From Semisulcospira habei (lineage: Eukaryota > Mollusca > Gastropoda > Semisulcospiridae): a stretch of 64,000 bases of DNA. How positions within the stretch are numbered: the first letter of the stretch is position 1; the number at the start of each line of letters is the position of its first letter. The translations under genes and the position numbers were made by a program. Below are positions 51,552 to 62,500 of the stretch, one piece after another. Location: contig BTPG01000006.1 of assembly GCA_036245525.1 (NCBI GenBank), positions 93,368,650 to 93,432,649 of the forward strand, in the 5' to 3' direction. The notes under the pieces are model-generated. The model made no database searches and was not told the origin of the DNA. It saw only the letters and a program-made list of their open reading frames with translations.

Positions 51552-51761
51552 CTCATTCTACCCCAACACCGAAATCCTTAAATTTTGCCCTTGTCCTCTG
51601 AAGACTGCATTGCAATGCAGGACACAGATCGACCATGATAGTTCAAGGGAGATGCCAGAATAGCTTGGCGCCCATAGGCGCCAAGCTATTCTGGCATCAC
51701 CCTTGAACTATCATGGTCGATCCTTATCTTGCTGTTGGGTGTCTGGGGTAGAATGAGTTAA
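51548..51761. repeat. foldback element family D, copy 1 (full length)
   Basis: TTAACTCATTCTACCCC ... GGGGTAGAATGAGTTAA. The core GATCGACCATGATAGTTCAA ... TTGAACTATCATGGTCGATC is near perfect, with CAGAATAGCTTGGCGCC / GGCGCCAAGCTATTCTG. 214 bp. Confidence 0.95.
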
Positions 51762-51921
51762 GGCGCTTCTTGAGAGCCTCTATGATGCCTGATTAGATTG
51801 GCGCCGTAGACATCCGAGTGGCCGCTCAAAGACGGGTCAGTGCATGGACGGCTGTCCTCTCCCGTCACTTTGTGGATAGTCCTTGTCCTAATGTAAAGCA
51901 CATGTCTTGAGCTATCATGGC

Positions 51922-52127
51922 TAACCCTTTTCATCCTGATACACCCATTGCTTGAAACAAAATTTGACCGACAGTTCATGTGAGGTGCCAGAATAGCTTG
52001 GCGCCTGAGGCGCCAAGCTATTCTGGCACCACCCTTGAACTAAAACAGTTGATCTATCTCCTAATCTGTAATGTAGCCTTCATAGGACAATAAGAAAATA
52101 TTACAAAATCAGCCTAAGGAAGTAATA
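51922..52127. repeat. foldback element family D, copy 3
   Basis: GGTGCCAGAATAGCTTGGCG followed by CCTGAGG and its complement. The flanks match the 45.6-kb copy. Confidence 0.88.
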
Positions 52128-52180
52128 GATTAATGAGTCACCCGCGACTGATTTGTGTTCGCCGAAACCAACTGATTCGA

Positions 52181-52390
52181 TTAACCCCTTGACTGCCGAG
52201 AAAAAGTGAGCACGACCCAGCTGCAGGAGGCATAGATCCTCACGAGCCCCCGCCGACTTCGGGGGCCCCTGAGTATCTATGCCTCTTGCCGAGACCAATT
52301 TTCTACCAATTTCCTTGCCGGACGGTTTTGGCTTCTGGTCATTGAATGAACAAAGATTTCAGAAACATTCAGTGGCAGAGAAGGAGTTGA
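52181..52390. mobile_element. full-length family A foldback transposon, copy 21
   Basis: TTAACCCCTTGACTGCCGAG ... CAGTGGCAGAGAAGGAGTTGA. Central hairpin 52222-52289 (GCAGGAGGCATAGATCC ... TATCTATGCCTCTTGC). Flank GGTTTTGGCTTCTGGTCATT as in the 49.2-kb copy. Confidence 0.88.
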
Positions 52391-52504
52391 TTTGATACAA
52401 CGACCCGGAGCCAAAAATTGAAACGGTACTTGTAACAAGGCGGGTCACAGGATTAAATTTGTTTAACTCTTTCGCTGCTGTTAGAAAATTAACCCGCTTC
52501 AACT

Positions 52505-52542
52505 GCACTGACGAGGCTTATGAAGATCTATGCCTCTTGTTG
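52505..52542. repeat. family A right-arm remnant
   Basis: GAGGCTTATGAAGATC + TATGCCTCTTGTTG, with a TTAACTCTTTCGCTGCTG terminus 60 bp upstream; left hairpin arm absent. Confidence 0.7.
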
Positions 52543-52599
52543 AAGCTAATTTTCTATTTATGGTTTTCACTGCTGATAGAAAATGAACACGATCCATAG

Positions 52600-53386
52600 G
52601 GGACTGACGAGTGGCGCTTTGACTAAATGCAAATCCGCTGCGCCACCGCGTAATTAGCTAAAGTCAGAATACAAGGGAGGAAACGAACAACACGCGCGAC
52701 TCTAGCTGTGGCCGGAAGTATCCCGGACCTCTTTCTCAACATCTAGAGTTCGTTGAAACCTTTTAGTAGAGTGTCGGGAAAGAGGCCACTATGCACTGCT
52801 GTGCACCCATTGTTTTCTGCCGTGTTTACTCTAAAGCCGAAGCGAATACTCGAAATGATATCGACAACTCAGCGGTGTTTAAACCAGACTCCATTAAAGT
52901 AGAGCTTTTTGGGCTGCGGGAAACAACGTACTTAAACGGCGATTGCTGCGTGCACGTCTCAAGTTCATGTCGACAGTAAAATACACTCTTGTCTTAATTT
53001 CAGTCATTGGATATGCTAATTTACATAAACCAATGAAATCAGCATAAGGCGTATTTCCGGCCACATCTAAAACCCAACAAATTGACGTCTGCTAAAATGA
53101 TGCTTGACTCTGCAAAAAAGACTAGAAACTATACTATCAGTTTTGATCGGAGGACATGGTTGGTATAGATTTGTGGCAAAATATCTACTGAGTTTGTCCA
53201 GTTCGAGGTTTTAGGCCATTGGTTGCTTTGAGGGTTGTAAACTGCTCTGGAATCACAGTGCATCGCCGCTTCGTGTGCCATTCGTTTCCTCCCTTGTATC
53301 AGTTCTGACTTGAGCTAGTTACTCGTTGGCGCGCACGCGGCCGGTGGCGCAGGGGATTTGTATTTAGCCAAAGCACCACTCGTCAG
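52600..53386. mobile_element. inverted-repeat DNA element T, nested in family A
   Basis: Ends CTGACGAGTGGCGCTTTG and CAAAGCACCACTCGTCAG. Inverted similarity extends about 100 bp inward (GCGCCACCGCG / GCCGGTGGCGC; TACAAGGGAGGAAACGAA / TTCGTTTCCTCCCTTGTA). It contains a 62-codon frame (52791-52979) that is not recognisable. It lies between the left flank and the hairpin of a family A element. Confidence 0.75.
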
Positions 53387-53408
53387 GCCCTTATGACACG
53401 ATTCAACT

Positions 53409-53751
53409 GCAAGAGGCACAGATCCTCATGAGCCGCTGCGACTGCGGAGGCTCATGAGGACCAATGCCTCTTGCTCATGAGGGTCTATGCCTCATGCGGA
53501 GACTATTTTTGTATTTCCTTTGATATTGTAGAGAAGAACCCAAAGGATAAAGAAACAGGTTTAGACTAAAGACAGTTACAGTTTTAAATAAATTGTGTTG
53601 TAACTGACATTTCTAAGCGTGTTTCTTTCTCCGTTTTGTTCTTCTCTGCATTTTACACGCTTGGCAGTCACTTGTGACTTTGGTCTTTGAGTGAACAAAG
53701 ATTTCAGAAAGAAAAAAAAAACTATACGTCCATTGTCAGCGAAGGGGTTAA
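53409..53751. repeat. family A foldback, copy 22, with duplicated right arm
   Basis: GCAAGAGGCACAGATCC ... GAGGACCAATGCCTCTTGC, then a second right-arm piece CTCATGAGGGTCTATGCCTC. The far terminus CATTGTCAGCGAAGGGGTTAA is at 53731-53751, beyond about 110 bp of extra DNA. Confidence 0.8.
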
Positions 53752-53802
53752 AATCAACACCAGCACAGTTTAGCAATCAGAATGGTCTTTTAATTACAAC
53801 GT

Positions 53803-53870
53803 TAACCCCTTGGCTGTTGGTAGCGGGGGTTTTTAATCGCGATGATTTCTGCAGGAATCACCGCTACAAA
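53803..53870. repeat. foldback element family H, copy 4
   Basis: TTAACCCCTTGGCTGTTGGT ... GATTTCTGCAGGAATCACCG; the right end is replaced by AAACA-rich sequence. Confidence 0.7.
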
Positions 53871-54264
53871 ACAAAACAAACAACAACAAACACAAACAAA
53901 ACCGCCAATTTCTCAATGTGTATATGAAAAATAATTGTGAACTGTTTAGTGTTATTTTGCTGTAAAAAGACGCTGTCTTCAAACGCGAGTAAACTGTCTA
54001 TCTTTGACATGAAAAGATGCAGACGAAACTAGTCTTTTATTTCTTCTTCTATATGCGATGTTTGATGGCCGTGTCTAAACCGCTGTTGCTGCAGACTGTT
54101 TCGAAGTGGGCCGTCAGACGAACTATAATTTCGAAGGCTGCGGACTTTTCTCTTGTGTCAAATTAGTTCGCCTAACACCTGCGAGTTGCGCGAAGAAAAC
54201 TTGACGTGCATAAATGTTTACAGATCCCCTTATCACGAGGAACGCAGAGGTAAATACGGCCTAT
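53871..54264. other. non-coding stretch
   Basis: (AAACA)-rich start, otherwise nothing recognised. Confidence 0.4.
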
Positions 54265-54329
54265 GAGTGGCAGAGATCCCCATGAGATCCTGCTCTTGTG
54301 GGGGCGTATATGAATCTATGCCTCTTGCA
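54265..54329. repeat. family A hairpin, diverged copy
   Basis: GAGTGGCAGAGATCCCCATG ... GAATCTATGCCTCTTGC. A further right-arm fragment is at about 54496-54545 (GATGATCTATGCCTTG). Confidence 0.7.
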
Positions 54330-54845
54330 GTTGCAAGATTTTGGTGTTTAAAAAAAAAAAATCGATTGGTTGTAGGTTGCGGGAAACAGACCCGCCTCTA
54401 ATTTTCGCGCCAGAGTCTTTGGAATAACCCTACGACCTCCTCAGTTTGAGGCCAACGTAGATGTACATTACCCAAAAAAAAGGCATTTTGTTCATAAGTC
54501 CCTCGAACCTGCCGCTGCAGGAGTCCATGATGATCTATGCCTTGTGTGAATGAAACTGATCTCGCGGCTCGTGTCCTCGCACACTGGATCTGATGAAAAT
54601 GGGAAATGACAAGTGGCTGGAACAATATACACGGTTGTCTGCCCATGCCACGTTGCGTAAGTTGTGTGGCTGCAAATGCAGTTTCTCTCCCCCCCCCCCC
54701 CCTCCCCTTTTCCCCCCTCAACCACACACCTCTCCTCCCCACACCCACACCCCTTCATCCCCCGGCTCGAATCGAATCTCGGACCTGACCGCTACCACAA
54801 GTAAAGACACCCACAACAACAAAAGAACTGGGGCCAGTTGCATGA

Positions 54846-54928
54846 GTAAGCTTAGTCCTGCGCCAGCCACCAAAGTGCTCCACTAGCGGAGCACCTTGTT
54901 TGGTGGCTGGCGCAGGACTAAGCTTACT
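54846..54928. repeat. foldback element family J (complete)
   Basis: AGTAAGCTTAGTCCTGCGCC + AGCCACCAAAGTGCTCC and its complement, separated by a 6-bp loop. Confidence 0.93.
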
Positions 54929-55145
54929 AATTCAACTGAGCCTTGCAATCTTTCAAAACTGAGTCAGTGGACAAGGAAACATAAACTGCACACGCACACT
55001 GGTTGTCTCCCTCAATTCCAGCTGGCCAGCGATAGCAAATCGAGGGAAACAATGAATTGAACACGAAGACAACCCGTGTCTATGTGCCGATCTATACATT
55101 TTTCACACTACACGGGTAGATACCAACTCAATTATATACACGACT

Positions 55146-55320
55146 ATAGGGCTCGGGAAGTTCCCCGCGTTGCCAAGGAGCGTCGCCGGGCTGCCGCGCC
55201 GCCATTTTGAGACGACACGCTAGCCTGGCGATAGACTTCAGATAGTAGCGTAGTAATGTTTCAACACGTTTTTCTTTGTGTTCCTTTCTATTTGGAAACA
55301 AACAAAAACAGATTCTTGTT
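55146..55320. mobile_element. foldback DNA element U, copy 2 (truncated)
   Basis: GGGCTCGGGAAGTTCCCCGC and TTTGGAAACAAACAAAAACA match the complement of 33760-33901. Confidence 0.75.
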
Positions 55321-55338
55321 AGCGAGTGTAATTTTGGA

Positions 55339-55716
55339 TTGATTGATTGATTGTACATTGCTTAACGTCCCGACAGCAACAAGGCTTTCTCAGGACGTGC
55401 CTGCACTGCTTGTGAAAAAAAACCAAAACAGAACATTGAATGTATGTCGCCAGCCGGTCAAATACGTTAAATAAACCTAACACATGGGCCTAAATAAAGC
55501 TAAGACCATTTAGCAACACACATCCAATATCAAGAGCTACAGCAGTGCAGACAGTAGGGAGAGTTTTAAAAAGGCAAATACAGGTGAATGGACAAAGGTA
55601 GACAGAAACACATGCCCAGAATAGTGAGAAAAACCACCCTGTGGGCTGACCAGGTGACCTGGAACTAAAAAATACCTAACCCCACCCAAGTCCCCCAGGG
55701 CAGACCCGGGTGGGGT
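55339..55716 (-). mobile_element. SINE-like retroposon (SINE-B), copy 2, with 12-bp TSD
   Basis: Perfect TSD TGTAATTTTGGA (55327-55338 and 55717-55728). On the minus strand the 3' end is GACGTTAAGCAATGTACAAT + (CAAT)n. 378 bp with no coding frame. No clear tRNA head is seen, so its origin is unresolved. It inserted beside U copy 2. Confidence 0.9.
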
Positions 55717-55814
55717 TGTAATTTTGGAGCCTATTACCACAAGACGGGCTGCGGTAGAAAAAGCGCATTTTCAAATGTCGGGTATAATGTACAGTGTTTA
55801 TTTCTCCTGTCCGA

Positions 55815-55816
<2 letters not shown>

Positions 55817-55907
<91 letters not shown>
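55817..55907. repeat. (AT)n microsatellite
   Basis: About 90 bp of uninterrupted AT. Confidence 0.97.
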
Positions 55908-55911
<4 letters not shown>

Positions 55912-56029
55912 ACAGCACTTTAACACTCAGAAGAAAAAAACTGTCTTGTTTTCTTGTTGACAGTTGTCGTGTTGACAGTTTCTTGAAACATACATATTTT
56001 GTCTTGTTTTTCAGTGGATAGATTTTTTT

Positions 56030-57480
56030 TTTTAATCTTAGTTTTATTTTACAGTGGCTAGATAAAATAAATACGTAGTTTTGCTTTACAGTGGCTAGAT
56101 AAAATAAATACTTAGTCTTGTTTTACAGTGGCTAGATTTTTTTTAAATTTAGTCTTGTTTCACAGTGGCTAGACAAAATAAATACTTAGTCTTGTTTCAC
56201 GGTGGCTAGATTTTTTTTTTAAATGCCTAATCTTGTTTTATAGTGGCTAAATAAAAAAAATACTTAGTCTTGTTTTATAATGACTAGATAAAAATAAATA
56301 CTTAGTCTTCTTTTACAGTGGCTAGATAAAAATAAATACTTAGTCTTGTTTTACAGTTTCTAGATAAAAAATAAATACTTAGTCTTGTTTTACAGTGGCT
56401 AAATAAAAAAAATACTTAGTCTTGTTTTATAATGACTAGATAAAAATAAATACTTATTCTTCTTTTACAGTGGCTAGATAAAAATAAATACTTAGTCTTG
56501 TTTTACAGTCGCTAGATAAAAAATAAATACTTAGTCTTGTTTTACAGTGGCTAGATAAAAATATATACTTAGTCTTATTTTACAGTGGCTAGATAAAAAA
56601 TAAATACTTAGTTTTGTTTTACAGTAGCTAGTTAAAAATAAATACTTAGTCTTGTTTTACAGTGGCTAGATAAAAAATAAATACTTAGTCTTGTTTTACA
56701 GTGGCTAGATAAAAATAAATACTTAGTATTGTTTTACAGTGCCTAGATAAAAATAAATACTAGTCAGTGGATAAAAATAAATACTTAGTTCTTGTTTTAC
56801 TAGTTGGCTGTTAGATAAAAATAAATACTTAGTCTTGTTTTACAGTGGCTAGATAAAAAAAAATACTTAGTCTTGGTTTACAGTGGCTGGATAAAATAAA
56901 TACTTAGTCTTGTTTTATAGTGGCTAGAAAAAAATAAATACTTAGTCTTGTTTTACAGTGGCTAGATAAAAATAAATACTTAGTCTTTTTTTACAGTGGC
57001 TAGATAAAAATAAATACTTAGTCTTATTTTATAATGACGAGATAAAAAATAAATACTTAGTCTTGTTTTACAGTGGCTAGATAAAAAAAATAAATACTTA
57101 GTCTTTTTTTATAGTGGCTAGATAAAAATAAATACTTAGTCTTGTTTTATAAAGACGAGATAAAAATAAATACTTAGTCTTGTTTTACAGTGGCTTGATA
57201 AAAATAAATACTTAGTCTTGTTTTATAGTGGCTAGATAAAAAATAAATACTTAGTCTTATTTTATAATGACGAGATAAAAATAAATACTTAGTCTTGTTT
57301 TATAATGGCTGGATAAAAAATAAATACTTAGCTTGCTTTATAATGGCTAAATGGCTAGATAATAAAAACAATACTTATGTTTTATAATGGCTAGATAAAA
57401 AAAAATTATGTTTTATAATGGCTAGATTAAAAAAATAAAGTGAAAACAATACTTACCTTGTTTTAAAGTGCTTAGAAGAT
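56030..57480. repeat. 37-38-bp AT-rich minisatellite
   Basis: Some 38 units of AATACTTAGTCTTGTTTTAC + AGTGGCTAGATAAAAATA. Higher-order repetition is visible (a TTTTATAATGACTAG variant recurs at intervals). No coding frame. Confidence 0.93.
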
Positions 57481-57529
57481 AATCAATCAATGAAGCCATG
57501 TTTATCGTTCACGGGCCAAGCTATGAGGC

Positions 57530-57595
57530 CACAAGTTATAGATCCTCTTGAGCCCCCGCGAATGCGGGGGCTCATGAGGATCTATAACTCTTGCA
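57530..57595. repeat. foldback element family A, copy 23, inside the minisatellite (compensatory variant)
   Basis: CAAGTTATAGATCC ... GGATCTATAACTCTTG: GGCATAG/CTATGCC has become GTTATAG/CTATAAC on both arms. Confidence 0.93.
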
Positions 57596-57639
57596 GATGC
57601 ATGGCTTTTGTCGGTTGTCAGTGCACCTATAAAAAATAA

Positions 57640-58049
57640 GATAAGTATTAAGCCTCCTTTTACAGTGACAGGAAGAAATGAATATTGATCTTATTTTACA
57701 GTGACTAGAAGGAATATATCAATACTTATCTTGTTTTATACTGACTAAAGAAAACTATAAATATTAATCTTATTTTACAGTGACTAAAAGACTGAAATAG
57801 ATACATACTTATCTTATTTTACAGTGACTAGAAGAAATATACAAATACTTAATATCTTATTTTACAGTGACTTGAAGGATTATATAAATACTTATCTTAT
57901 TTTACAGTGAATAGAATAAATATATAAATACTTATTTTATTTCAAAGTGCCTAGAAGAAAAACTAGAATCTTCTTTTAATGTGGTTATAAGAAATACATA
58001 CTTAGTCTTGTTTTACAATGACTTTACAGAAAAGAAACACATTCTTATC
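57640..58049. repeat. diverged continuation of the AT-rich minisatellite
   Basis: Units of the type CTTATCTTATTTTACAGTGA + CTAGAAGAAATATA, more diverged than 56.0-57.5 kb. Confidence 0.85.
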
Positions 58050-58224
58050 ATTCAGCTCTGACGCACTACAGCAGGAGATGGATCGACCATGATAATTCAA
58101 GGGCAGTGCCAGATTAGCTTGGCGCCTATCATGGTCGATCCATCTCCTGCAACTGGTGCATAGTCACTCATTAGATGAAGCCTCCTAAATTTAGGAAATA
58201 CGGCCGTCGGGCTGAATGAGTTAA
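58050..58224. repeat. foldback element family C, copy 10, inside the minisatellite
   Basis: CATTCAGCTCTGACGC ... GGGCTGAATGAGTTAA. CAGGAGATGGATCGACCATG pairs with ATCATGGTCGATCCATCTCC + TG. TTTTGTTTTACAATGAC of the minisatellite resumes after it. Confidence 0.9.
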
Positions 58225-58697
58225 TTTTGTTTTACAATGACTTTTTTTTTAATATAGCTTGCATAACAATGACTAGTAGAAAAAAAAAAGTATTGTATCC
58301 ACGTCGAGAAAACACATTACTCTATCGGTCCGCCCGCCAGTGAATTGGGCTTCGTACCGCCGCGATGACAGTAACCTCACCTGCGCACCTGTGACTGATT
58401 CAGTCAAGTTCTGAATCGACACAGAGCTGCGCGCGGCCTCACCTGCAACCGCCGAATGTCATTGCACCTATTTGTTGTGCATGGCAGCAGGTTTCATTTT
58501 CCTCCCACCCACCCACCCACCCACACCACGAAACATCACCGGATGTAGCCTTAAGTAAGAACTGCACGCTTGCCTACGTAATAACAGCGACGCGTCTGGT
58601 TTCCATTTTGGGCAGCTAGCATGGGGCTGTGTTTGCCAGCATTACAAATACACACCAGGATATGCACGATTACTCCTGTAGCCAAAGCCATACATTT
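58225..58697. other. non-coding spacer
   Basis: Short (CCCA)n at 58503-58522; otherwise nothing recognised. Confidence 0.4.
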
Positions 58698-58762
58698 GCA
58701 AGAGGCATAGATCCTCATTCTCCCCCGCATTTGCGGGGGAGAATGAGGACTATGCCTCTTGC
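58698..58762. repeat. foldback element family A, copy 24 (compensatory variant)
   Basis: GCAAGAGGCATAGATCC then CATTCTCCCCCGC on the left; GCGGGGGAGAATG then GCCTCTTGC on the right. CATGAG/CTCATG has become CATTCT/AGAATG: three neighbouring bases changed and compensated. Confidence 0.95.
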
Positions 58763-59133
58763 GGCCTCGGTCCATGAACGATAAACACAACTTACATTGA
58801 TTGATCAGCAAGTAGGAATTAACTCTCGGATACGAAATTAATCATGAAAAGCTCTGCCTCGTGAGGATGTAGTTCATGTAGATCAGCGTTCTTGACTATT
58901 AGAGGAGGCTCCGTCCTTTCAGTCGATGCCAAGCAGATAAATCACACATTTTTTAAAATCAAAGATAGAGATGGAGTTTCCCACGCGAAAACACCTGATA
59001 CAAAATAAATTGTTTGTTCCGCCGTTCGCAATGGTCGATTCAGCCGCTCCAATACCGCGCGAAAATCCAATTACACCCTCCATCTGAAAAAAAAAACAAA
59101 AACAAAGACGTAAATTTCCTTAGACCACTGCAA
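58763..59133. other. non-coding spacer
   Basis: Nothing recognised. Confidence 0.4.
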
Positions 59134-59199
59134 GCAAAAGGCATAGATTCTCGTGAGCACCTGCAAATGCAGGGGCTCATGAGAATCCATGCCTTTTGC
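59134..59199. repeat. foldback element family A, copy 25 (compensatory variant)
   Basis: GCAAAAGGCATAGATTC ... GAATCCATGCCTTTTGC; AAGAGG/CCTCTT changed to AAAAGG/CCTTTT; TTC/GAA sub-group. Confidence 0.93.
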
Positions 59200-59504
59200 G
59201 GATGGAACGGTTTGCCTGGGGAAATTTCAAGGCATTCCTGTGTCAGTAAATTGATTACGCTGACTTGTTCTGGATTGGAACTTTGCCGCTGCGAGGAGCC
59301 GTGATAAATATGACCCGTGACACAGTAAACAGAAGTAAAAACTGGGTCTTATCTTCCTATCTGTAAACGGCTTGATGAGCTAACCGGTGTCAGAATAACG
59401 TCTCAATTACCAGTCTCGTTAGTTTTTCCTTTCAGCGTGGAAAATCTCGGCAAAGCATTGACCTGTTAACAAAAATACGTTTATTCATGACTCATTTTTA
59501 CCCG
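59200..59504. other. non-coding spacer
   Basis: Nothing recognised until CCCGTTCAACGCCGAGAAAA at 59503, the left flank of a family A element that heads the satellite. Confidence 0.4.
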
Positions 59505-59519
59505 TTCAACGCCGAGAAA

Positions 59520-62500
59520 ATTGGAACACCACCCAATTGCGGGGGCTCGTGAGGATCTATGCCTCTTGCTAGCACCACTTTGAATCCATGTTCCTAAGAT
59601 AGCTGGGGGATGGGGGTGGTGGTGGTGGTGGTGGGGGGGGGGGCTCGTGAGGATCTATGCCTCTTGCTAGCACCACTTTGAATCCATGTTCCTAAGATAG
59701 CTGGGGGATGGGGGTGGGGTGGTGGTGGTGGTGGTGGGGGGCTCGTGAGGATCTATGCCTCTTGCTAGCACCACTTTGAATCCATGTTCCTAAGATAGCT
59801 GGGGGATGGGGGTGGTGGTGGTGGTGGTGGTGGTGGGGGGGGGCTCGTGAGGATCTATGCCTCTTGCTAGCACCACTTTGAATCCATGTTCCTAAGATAG
59901 CTGGGGGATGGGGGTGGTGGTGGTGGTGGTGGGGGGGGGGCTCGTGAGGATCTATGCCTCTTGCTAGCACCACTTTGAATCCATGTTCCTAAGATAGCTG
60001 GGGGATGGGGGTGGTGGTGGTGGTGGTGGTGGGGGGGGGGCTCGTGAGGATCTATGCCTCTTGCTAGCACCACTTTGAATCCATGTTCCTAAGATAGCTG
60101 GGGGATGGGGGTGGTGGTGGTGGTGGGGGGGGGGGGGCTCGTGAGGATCTATGCCTCTTGCTAGCACCACTTTGAATCCATGTTCCTAAGATAGCTGGGG
60201 GATGGGGGTGGGGGTGGTGGTGGTGGTGGTGGGGGGGGGGGGGGGCTCGTGAGGATCTATGCCTCTTGCTAGCACCACTTTGAATCCATGTTCCTAAGAT
60301 AGCTGGGGGATGGGGGGTGGTGGTGGTGGTGGGGGGGGGGGCTCGTGAGGATCTATGCCTCTTGCTAGCACCACTTTGAATCCATGTTCCTAAGATAGCT
60401 GGGGGATGGGGGTGGTGGTGGTGGTGGTGGGGGGGGGGGGGGGGGGCTCGTGAGGATCTATGCCTCTTGCTAGCACCACTTTGAATCCATGTTCCTAAGA
60501 TAGCTGGGGGATGGGGGTGGTGGTGGTGGTGGTGGTGGGGGGGGGGGCTCGTGAGGATCTATGCCTCTTGCTAGCACCACTTTGAATCCATGTTCCTAAG
60601 ATAGCTGGGGGATGGGGGTGGTGGTGGTGGTGGGGGGGGGGGGGCTCGTGAGGATCTATGCCTCTTGCTAGCACCACTTTGAATCCATGTTCCTAAGATA
60701 GCTGGGGGATGGGGGTGGTGGTGGTGGTGGTGGGGGGGGGGGGGCTCGTGAGGATCTATGCCTCTTGCTAGCACCACTTTGAATCCATGTTCCTAAGATA
60801 GCTGGGGGATGGGGGTGGTGGTGGTGGTGGTGGGGGGGGGCTCGTGAGGATCTATGCCTCTTGCTAGCACCACTTTGAATCCATGTTCCTAAGATAGCTG
60901 GGGGATGGGGGTGGGGGTGGTGGTGGTGGTGGGGGGGGGGCTCGTGAGGATCTATGCCTCTTGCTAGCACCACTTTGAATCCATGTTCCTAAGATAGCTG
61001 GGGGATGGGGGTGGTGGTGGTGGTGGTGGTGGGGGGGGGCTCGTGAGGATCTATGCCTCTTGCTAGCACCACTTTGAATCCATGTTCCTAAGATAGCTGG
61101 GGGATGGGGGTGGTGGTGGTGGTGGTGGTGGGGGGGGGGCTCGTGAGGATCTATGCCTCTTGCTAGCACCACTTTGAATCCATGTTCCTAAGATAGCTGG
61201 GGGATGGTGGTGGTGGTGGTGGTGGGGGGGGGGGGCTCGTGAGGATCTATGCCTCTTGCTAGCACCACTTTGAATCCATGTTCCTAAGATAGCTGGGGGA
61301 TGGGGGTGGTGGTGGTGGTGGTGGGGGGGGGGGGCTCGTGAGGATCTATGCCTCTTGCTAGCACCACTTTGAATCCATGTTCCTAAGATAGCTGGGGGAT
61401 GGGGGTGGTGGTGGTGGTGGTGGGGGGGGGCTCGTGAGGATCTATGCCTCTTGCTAGCACCACTTTGAATCCATGTTCCTAAGATAGCTGGGGGATGGGG
61501 GTGGTGGTGGTGGTGGTGGTGGGGGGGGGGGGCTCGTGAGGATCTATGCCTCTTGCTAGCACCACTTTGAATCCATGTTCCTAAGATAGCTGGGGGATGG
61601 GGGTGGTGGTGGTGGTGGTGGTGGGGGGGGCTCGTGAGGATCTATGCCTCTTGCTAGCACCACTTTGAATCCATGTTCCTAAGATAGCTGGGGGATGGGG
61701 GTGGTGGTGGTGGTGGTGGTGGGGGGGGGGCTCGTGAGGATCTATGCCTCTTGCTAGCACCACTTTGAATCCATGTTCCTAAGATAGCTGGGGGATGGGG
61801 GTGGTGGTGGTGGTGGTGGTGGGGGGGGGGGCTCGTGAGGATCTATGCCTCTTGCTAGCACCACTTTGAATCCATGTTCCTAAGATAGCTGGGGGATGGG
61901 GGTGGTGGTGGTGGTGGTGGTGGGGGGGGGGGGCTCGTGAGGATCTATGCCTCTTGCTAGCACCACTTTGAATCCATGTTCCTAAGATAGCTGGGGGATG
62001 GGGGTGGGGGTGGTGGTGGTGGTGGGGGGGGGCTCGTGAGGATCTATGCCTCTTGCTAGCACCACTTTGAATCCATGTTCCTAAGATAGCTGGGGGATGG
62101 GGGTGGGTGGTGGTGGTGGTGGTGGTGGTGGGGGGGGGGGGGCTCGTGAGGATCTATGCCTCTTGCTAGCACCACTTTGAATCCATGTTCCTAAGATAGC
62201 TGGGGGATGGGGGTGGTGGTGGTGGTGGTGGTGGGGGGGGGGCTCGTGAGGATCTATGCCTCTTGCTAGCACCACTTTGAATCCATGTTCCTAAGATAGC
62301 TGGGGGATGGGGGTGGTGGTGGTGGTGGTGGTGGGGGGGGGCTCGTGAGGATCTATGCCTCTTGCTAGCACCACTTTGAATCCATGTTCCTAAGATAGCT
62401 GGGGGATGGGGGTGGGTGGTGGTGGTGGTGGGGGGGGGGGCTCGTGAGGATCTATGCCTCTTGCTAGCACCACTTTGAATCCATGTTCCTAAGATAGCTG

